Shown in pieces: positions 47,617-52,024 of a DNA stretch of 52,024 nucleotides; within the stretch, counting starts at the first letter, position 1, and every line of letters begins with the position of its first letter. The notes beneath the pieces were generated by a model. That model did not search any database, was not told the DNA's origin, and saw only the letters and a program-made list of their open reading frames with translations. The stretch lies in the NCBI GenBank assembly GCA_028867595.1, contig JAGWGB010000010.1:1-52024 (forward strand), read 5' to 3'. The translations under genes were made by a program, and so were the position numbers. The stretch is from Nitrososphaerota archaeon. Its GTDB lineage: Archaea > Thermoproteota > Nitrososphaeria > Nitrososphaerales > Nitrosopumilaceae.

Positions 47617-48586
47617 GGCCTATCTTTGATATCATCGCAAAGTCTCTGTCAGGCGAGTTTCCGCCTATTGTGAGATATCCTCCTGTGATGATTCCGTTTG
47701 CCCCGCCTAAAAGTGCCTTTTCCTGTTCGCTTGAAAGATAAACCTCACGCCCTCCAGCAATCTTCAAAATGGTTTTTGGCATGAGAAATCTGAAAACAGC
47801 TATTGTGCGCAGAATCTCTTGAAGGGAAAGCCTTTGCTGTGTCTCAAGAGGTGTTCCTTTTTGCGGTACAAGTATGTTAATTGGGCATTCTTCAGGACTG
47901 AGTTTTGCTAAATCAAGTCCAAGCTCCAATCTCTGCATTCTAGTCTCACCCATTCCAATGATTCCACCGCAACACAGTTCTAGGCCAGTTTTTTTTACAA
48001 TTAGATTTGTATCCATTCTTTCGTCGTATGTATGCGTACTGCATATCTTGGAAAAGAAACTTCTTGACGCCTCCAGGTTGTGGTTGTATCGTTTTACTTT
48101 GAGCTCTTTTAGTCGTAACGCCATGGATTCATCTATGAATCCAAGTGAACAATTTACCTCGATCCCTACTTTGTCATTGATCTCTTTGATTATCTCGCAG
48201 ATCTGCTCAAAATCGTTTTGTGTAGGGCCGCGCCATGCGCAAACCAGGCAAAAGCTCTTGACTCCACTTTCTTTTGACATTTGTGCATTTTGCACAATTG
48301 TCTCTGCTGGTAATAGTTTGTAGGTGTCAATTCCGCTTTTATAGAATGCGGACTGGGAACAAAATGAACAATCTTCTTGACATTTTCCTTTTTTTGCATT
48401 GATTAAAGCTTCTACATCAACTAAATTGCCGCTAATCTTGCGAGTGATTTCATTTGCAGCATCGGACAAAAACTGTAATGATTCATCTGAGACACTGATG
48501 AGCTTTTCAGCTTCATCGCCTGTTATGTTATTTCCTGATAATACCTTGTCTTTACATAAAGTGATAAACTCTCGTTCATAACTCAT
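47606..48586 (-). CDS. bioB: Biotin synthase BioB (radical SAM)
   Basis: The 326-residue radical SAM enzyme that inserts sulfur into dethiobiotin. The 4Fe-4S motif C69-x3-C73-x2-C76 is in KKGKCQEDCSFCSQSAFYKS, and the second-cluster region includes CCGGIIGMGET and NILVPQKGTPLETQ. The size is typical. The start ATG 48586 is preceded by ATTAATTAATA at about 48610-48620 as TATA box, so bioB-bioF form a unit of their own. Followed by bioF with an overlap. Confidence 0.95.
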   Translation of the reverse strand: MSYEREFITLCKDKVLSGNNITGDEAEKLISVSDESLQFLSDAANEITRKISGNLVDVEALINAKKGKCQEDCSFCSQSAFYKSGIDTYKLLPAETIVQNAQMSKESGVKSFCLVCAWRGPTQNDFEQICEIIKEINDKVGIEVNCSLGFIDESMALRLKELKVKRYNHNLEASRSFFSKICSTHTYDERMDTNLIVKKTGLELCCGGIIGMGETRMQRLELGLDLAKLSPEECPINILVPQKGTPLETQQRLSLQEILRTIAVFRFLMPKTILKIAGGREVYLSSEQEKALLGGANGIITGGYLTIGGNSPDRDFAMISKIGLEA

Positions 48587-48683
48587 GGTTTGTTTTTTTA
48601 TCTACTCTATTAATTAATATTATTATGGTAAACCTCAAGAATCGTACAGGTTTACTAATGTACTGAACAAGGCTGTTTTGAAA

Positions 48684-50000
48684 TTATTTTAATTTTTTTG
48701 TAACTTTTTTGATGATGTCTATGGTTCCATCTGTCAAAAACTCAAGTTCCTTCTGGGATATTGCAAGGGGAGGAACTAGCATTACTATGTTGCCTAGCGT
48801 CCTCAGATAGATCTTGTGCTTTTTGGCCTCATTGAAAATTCTCTGCTGCATGCGTTTTTCAGGCGTGATTGGGGATTTTTTGTCCTTGTCACTTACAATC
48901 TCTATTCCCATGAGCATTCCTTTATGTCTCACATCTCCAACTAGGTCAAGTTCTAAGATCTCATCGATACGTCTTTGCAGATAGGCAGCACTTTTCTTAA
49001 TTTTTGAGATGATATTGTACTTCTTATATAGAGAAAGATTTGTGATTGCGGTTGCGCATGCCATTGGATTTCCAGTAAATGTATGTCCATGGAAAAAGTG
49101 TTTCATTTCCTGATTTTGACCCAAAAATGCATCATAGACTTTTTTGCTTGCCAATGTAGCTGCAAGCGGTAAATATCCTGCAGTTAGCATCTTGCCAAAG
49201 GAAACAATATCTGGAATACTTTTTTGGTTTTGATATTCTATCATGGAGCCGAGCCTGCCAAAACCTGTGGCAATCTCATCTAGTATGAATAAAACGCCAT
49301 GTCTTTTGCATATTTTGCTTATCTTTCTTTGAAAACCGTCTGGATATATGGTGACCCCACCAGCTATCTGGGCTCCGCTTTCCATTACAAATGCTGCAAC
49401 GTTATCATTTTGTGAAAATACCTTTTCAATTTTATCTAGGCAGTGTTGCTGAAACTCATCAAAAGTAAATCCAATTGGAACTCGGTATTTGTTTGGGGAT
49501 GGTATTCTTGTTACAGAAAACAGAACAGGCTTGTATCGTGAAAAAAAGGCTGGAACATATCCTAAAGACATGGTTCCAATGGTATCTCCATGGTATCCAT
49601 TTTCAAGTGTAACAAATTTTGTCTTCTTCTTTTCTCCTTTGTTGTACCAGTATTGCAACGCCATCTTTGCAGAAACCTCCATTGCCGTAGAGCCATCATC
49701 TGAATAGAACACCTTGTGCATGTTTGGTGCTAATTTTACAAGGCTTGATGCTAGCTCTTCAGCCCTGTCGTTTGTAAGATTGAAGAGTGAAGAATGCTGT
49801 AATTTCTTGGCCTGCATTGTCATTGTTCTTACTATCTCATTTTTAGAATGCCCCCATACATTACACCACATACTTGCAACTCCATCTAGGAATCTGTCGC
49901 CCTTTGAATTGTAAAGCCACATTCCTTTTCCCTTGATTATGACCTCAAAATCTCTCCATTCCTTCATCTGGGTATAAGGATGCCATACATGACTTTGCAT
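48684..50000 (-). CDS. bioA: Adenosylmethionine-8-amino-7-oxononanoate aminotransferase BioA
   Basis: The 438-residue PLP aminotransferase that makes 7,8-diaminopelargonic acid with SAM as amino donor. Segments: HPYTQMKEWRDFEVIIKGKG, DGVASMWCNVWGHSKNEIVR, VFYSDDGSTAMEVSAKMALQ, HGVLFILDEIATGFGRLGSM (D241) and SFGKMLTAGYLPLAATLA with PLP Lys270. The W at HVWHPY and the Tyr-Gly YHGDT region fit BioA rather than ornithine aminotransferase. It is followed at 97 bases by bioB on the same strand. Confidence 0.93.
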   Translation of the reverse strand: MQSHVWHPYTQMKEWRDFEVIIKGKGMWLYNSKGDRFLDGVASMWCNVWGHSKNEIVRTMTMQAKKLQHSSLFNLTNDRAEELASSLVKLAPNMHKVFYSDDGSTAMEVSAKMALQYWYNKGEKKKTKFVTLENGYHGDTIGTMSLGYVPAFFSRYKPVLFSVTRIPSPNKYRVPIGFTFDEFQQHCLDKIEKVFSQNDNVAAFVMESGAQIAGGVTIYPDGFQRKISKICKRHGVLFILDEIATGFGRLGSMIEYQNQKSIPDIVSFGKMLTAGYLPLAATLASKKVYDAFLGQNQEMKHFFHGHTFTGNPMACATAITNLSLYKKYNIISKIKKSAAYLQRRIDEILELDLVGDVRHKGMLMGIEIVSDKDKKSPITPEKRMQQRIFNEAKKHKIYLRTLGNIVMLVPPLAISQKELEFLTDGTIDIIKKVTKKLK

Positions 50001-50175
50001 ACGTGAATCTCTAACCTAATTGCATAAAAATGGTCTATTATCTGAATCTGCGTTTAAAATGACAAAAATCTCGTGATTTTGTTCCTAATTTGAGACAATA
50101 ACCTTTGATTTTTTAGTAATTGTATCGGTGTATGATTTTGTTAGTTGTACTTTCTTGACGTGATCTTAACTTCTG

Positions 50176-51036
50176 TTAATAACACAGTTGGGAATTTTCC
50201 CATGAATATTCAAATAACTTGCGCAAAGGCTCGTTCAAAGATTTAGAGTTTGACCACATTGCAAACACATTGTGAGATGGATGGGCAGCATTTCTTAAAA
50301 ATAGCATTATCTCATCACTATCTTTTATTACAAAACATTGATTGTTGTTTTGCTCATCAGGTATGACTCTGATCTTCTTTTTGTCAAACTCGTTAAGAAA
50401 ATCAGGCATTCTCAAAGCAGGAGAGATGATCACTCTTGCATCAATTATGGAATTAAACGCCATTTCAATAATTTCGGAATGGTAAAATCTTGAAATATCT
50501 TTTTCACTTCCAAATATGACTATTTGTTCTCTTGCAGTTCTCATCATCTCTTTTATCTTTGAGTAGATCTGTCCAGTTCCTTCCATTGTTTGTAATCTAT
50601 CTTGTTTTGTCTCCGTTGTTTCTACTGCAAACGTGGGAACTTCTTTCCACATGTCTGTAACTTGTTTTTCTTGTCTTGCAAGAATGTCCAGATTTTCTTT
50701 TTCAGTGTTGATTAGAGTGGATATTGCCTGCTCTATTGGTAATGCGGTATATCTTGTTGGAGAAGAAAACTCTGCTGTTACAATTCCTTTATTTTGCAAA
50801 GTATTGAGTATGAAATAAGTCTCTGTCCTTGGCATGCCAAGAGATTTGACCACTTCGGGTGCAGTCTTTGCACCATATTTGCCCAGGTACACGTATACTT
50901 TGGACTGGTTTTGCGTGAGCCCAAATTTTACAAGCTCATTTTTTATCTTGTCTAACTTTATCTTGTATTCGTAAAGACTCGAGTCTTTGCCTGCTGCAAA
51001 AACCTCAATTTGAGATTCCGTATCTATCTGCTTCAT
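50176..51036 (-). CDS. TrmB-like transcriptional regulator, candidate biotin-cluster regulator
   Basis: A 286-residue protein from ATG 51036 (TTG 51042 is in frame). N-terminal coiled-coil-like helices are followed by a TrmB-type winged helix (about 28-95): ELVKFGLTQNQSKVYVYLGK, APEVVKSLGMPRTETYFILN and TLQNKGIVTAEFSSPTRYTA. The C-terminal domain is of the TrmB/PLD-like type (EQIVIFGSEKDISRFYHSEI, VIDEQNNNQCFVIKDSDEI-like). TrmB proteins commonly sense sugars; here the ligand is unknown and the location between bioA and bioD suggests biotin or acyl-group control. Its start region carries an inverted repeat. Confidence 0.85.
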   Translation of the reverse strand: MKQIDTESQIEVFAAGKDSSLYEYKIKLDKIKNELVKFGLTQNQSKVYVYLGKYGAKTAPEVVKSLGMPRTETYFILNTLQNKGIVTAEFSSPTRYTALPIEQAISTLINTEKENLDILARQEKQVTDMWKEVPTFAVETTETKQDRLQTMEGTGQIYSKIKEMMRTAREQIVIFGSEKDISRFYHSEIIEMAFNSIIDARVIISPALRMPDFLNEFDKKKIRVIPDEQNNNQCFVIKDSDEIMLFLRNAAHPSHNVFAMWSNSKSLNEPLRKLFEYSWENSQLCY

Positions 51037-51044
51037 TCCCAACC

Positions 51045-51062
51045 CGGATCGATCGTAATCCG
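51045..51062. promoter_or_regulatory. Inverted repeat CGGAT-8-ATCCG between TATA and start of the TrmB-like gene
   Basis: CGGAT (51045-51049) and ATCCG (51058-51062) flank CGATCGTA, whose CGATCG is itself a palindrome. On the minus strand an ATCTTAATAC TATA-like box (about 51063-51072) lies directly upstream and ATG 51036 directly downstream, so a bound protein would cover the transcription start. Autoregulation is the simplest reading. Confidence 0.45.
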
Positions 51063-51077
51063 TATTAAGATATTATA

Positions 51078-51231
51078 GATTTGGATGCAAATTGCGTCAA
51101 ACGGCGTCACAATTCTATTGCGATTTGGATGAGGCGTTCCTCTCATGTTCTTGCAAAAAATCATGAAAATTGTCTCAAACCATGTTCTGAACTCTCATCC
51201 TACATTGCGTTGGGTTCTTAAATAACGCCTC
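51078..51231. promoter_or_regulatory. bioD upstream region with direct and inverted repeats
   Basis: GATTTGGATG occurs twice (51078-51087 and 51122-51131). GAGGCGTT at 51131-51138 is inverted as AACGCCTC at 51224-51231, right after the CTTAAATAA TATA box (51217-51225). These could be operator sites for a biotin-linked regulator. Short repeats, so moderate weight only. Confidence 0.35.
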
Positions 51232-51243
51232 CAATTGTTTTAC

Positions 51244-51936
51244 GTGAAATCGTACTTTATTGCTGGGACTGATACGGGGGTCGGCAAGACTACAATAACT
51301 GCTGCAATCGCGGCATCTCTTAGAAAGCGCAACATCGATGTTGGAGTTATGAAACCGGTTGCAACCGGGCTTGCTCAAAAAACAGGATTCAAGTCACAAG
51401 ACGTTGCCTTGCTGCATGATGCTGCCCAGGTAAATGACGACGAAAAAACCATAAACCCTGTATTTCTGCCCCTGCCCACATCACCATACGATGCTTCAAA
51501 AATTCTGAACATGAAAATTGATATGAGTATAGTATTTGAAAGATATCGATATCTTGTAAAATCTCATCAGATGGTGCTTGTAGAAGGAATTGGTGGGATA
51601 ATGACTCCAATTACCAGAGACTTTTTTGTAGCAGATATGATAAAGCAGATGAATCTTGAAACAATTGTGGTAACGCGTTCAACTCTTGGCACCATAAACC
51701 ATACCGTCCTGACAATCGAATTGTGTAAAAAGTATCAGATTCCAGTCAAGGGATTAATAATTAATTATTTTGATGAAAAAGGAGGGCCTGCAGAAAGAAA
51801 CTCTCCGTCTACTTTGCACGAAGTCACAGGCTTGCCAATTCTTGGCATAATTCCTTTTGTAAAAGATTACCAGAAATTTGAAGTAATGGCAAATGTTGTG
51901 GAAAAAAACATGGACATGAATGTATTCATATCCTGA
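51244..51936 (+). CDS. bioD: Dethiobiotin synthetase BioD
   Basis: The 230-residue enzyme that closes the ureido ring using CO2 and ATP. The P-loop is FIAGTDTGVGKTTITAAIAA, then VMKPVATGLAQKTGFKSQDV, LVEGIGGIMTPITRDFFVAD and VVTRSTLGTINHTVLTIELC, with GLIINYFDEKGG near the end. GTG 51244 is preferred over TTG 51235, because the CTTAAATAA TATA box then lies near -23 to -27 and the product begins VKSYFIAGTDTG. It is divergent from the TrmB-like gene. Confidence 0.93.
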   Translation: MKSYFIAGTDTGVGKTTITAAIAASLRKRNIDVGVMKPVATGLAQKTGFKSQDVALLHDAAQVNDDEKTINPVFLPLPTSPYDASKILNMKIDMSIVFERYRYLVKSHQMVLVEGIGGIMTPITRDFFVADMIKQMNLETIVVTRSTLGTINHTVLTIELCKKYQIPVKGLIINYFDEKGGPAERNSPSTLHEVTGLPILGIIPFVKDYQKFEVMANVVEKNMDMNVFIS

Positions 51937-52024
51937 AAATCTTAAGTTTTGATTGTTTCTTACCTGATGAAAAGCTTATCAGATCGTTGATTATTTTTGC
52001 AAAGCTGAATTCCTTATCAAGTGT
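51926..52024 (-). CDS. C-terminal fragment of an unknown protein, 5' beyond the right edge
   Basis: From the right edge the minus strand reads an open frame of 32 codons to TGA at 51926-51928: TLDKEFSFAKIINDLISFSS then GKKQSKLKIFRI. The basic helical end has no recognisable motif. Convergent overlap with bioD by 11 bases is like several other gene pairs in the window, which supports it. The frame is short and could be chance. Confidence 0.4.
   Translation of the reverse strand, partial: TLDKEFSFAKIINDLISFSSGKKQSKLKIFRI

Noticed and set aside
1-52024. CRISPR array, insertion sequence or prophage
   Set aside because: No regularly spaced repeats, transposase, integrase or phage structural genes were seen; the two tRNA genes have no adjacent integrase or duplicated 3' end.

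Overview
The window is a piece of an ammonia-oxidising-archaeon type chromosome (Nitrososphaerota/Thaumarchaeota; the genus cannot be fixed from the sequence alone). Support: an archaeal ribosomal protein cluster containing S4e and the RNase P protein Rnp1, a proteasome alpha subunit, a CdvB/ESCRT-III division protein, an F420-type oxidoreductase, an iron-containing alcohol dehydrogenase of the kind used in the thaumarchaeal 3-hydroxypropionate/4-hydroxybutyrate cycle, a membrane-anchored blue copper protein, and several secreted proteins with short Trp-rich repeats. The DNA is AT-rich and tightly packed. Convergent genes often overlap by a few bases. Many first genes look leaderless, with a TATA-like box about 25-30 bases before an ATG/GTG/TTG. 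Genes inside operons use Shine-Dalgarno-like GGTGAT/GGAGG instead.

Layout. 1-3.5 kb: partial LLM/F420 oxidoreductase, an HD-domain protein and the Fe-ADH. 4-6.7 kb: a three-gene SPFH/zinc-ribbon operon. 6.8-20.8 kb: mixed housekeeping and hypothetical genes (glycerate kinase, Nudix, citrate synthase, DHH phosphoesterase, RidA, cupredoxin, DUF255 thioredoxin-fold protein, DUF192 protein, stand-alone Lrp-type ligand domain), ending in tRNA-Thr(TGT). 21-29.7 kb: cupin, methyltransferase, CBS and rhomboid genes around de novo purine genes (purS apart; then purQ-purL-purF, a stand-alone Lrp/RAM gene, purC). 29.7-32.8 kb: an ArsR-like regulator with palindromes upstream, a DUF371 gene divergent from psmA, a SPOUT methyltransferase and a tiny membrane peptide. 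32.8-40.7 kb: ribosomal cluster L3-L4-L23-S19-L22-S3-L29-Rnp1-S17-L14-L24-S4e-L5-S14-S8-L6, lacking L2 at its usual place, then tRNA-Asn(GTT). 40.8-44.6 kb: an accessory stretch of small hypothetical genes, a Cys-rich microprotein and cdvB, bracketed by copies of a 22-bp perfect palindrome and holding a 387-bp convergent intergenic region rich in G-runs. 44.6-46.4 kb: a CcdA plus TlpA-like thiol-redox pair. 46.5-51.9 kb: bioF, bioB, bioA and bioD with a TrmB-like regulator between bioA and bioD.

Working together: purS/Q/L form the FGAM synthase complex and purF/purC flank it in the pathway. BioF-BioA-BioD-BioB are the four late steps of biotin synthesis, which would supply the biotin-dependent acyl-CoA carboxylase of autotrophic carbon fixation. 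The most unusual material is the palindrome/G-run region around 40.8-44.6 kb, the duplicated domain in the cupredoxin protein, the SPFH/zinc-ribbon operon, and small Cys-rich or membrane microproteins that are easily missed. No IS element, prophage, CRISPR array or cas gene was seen.
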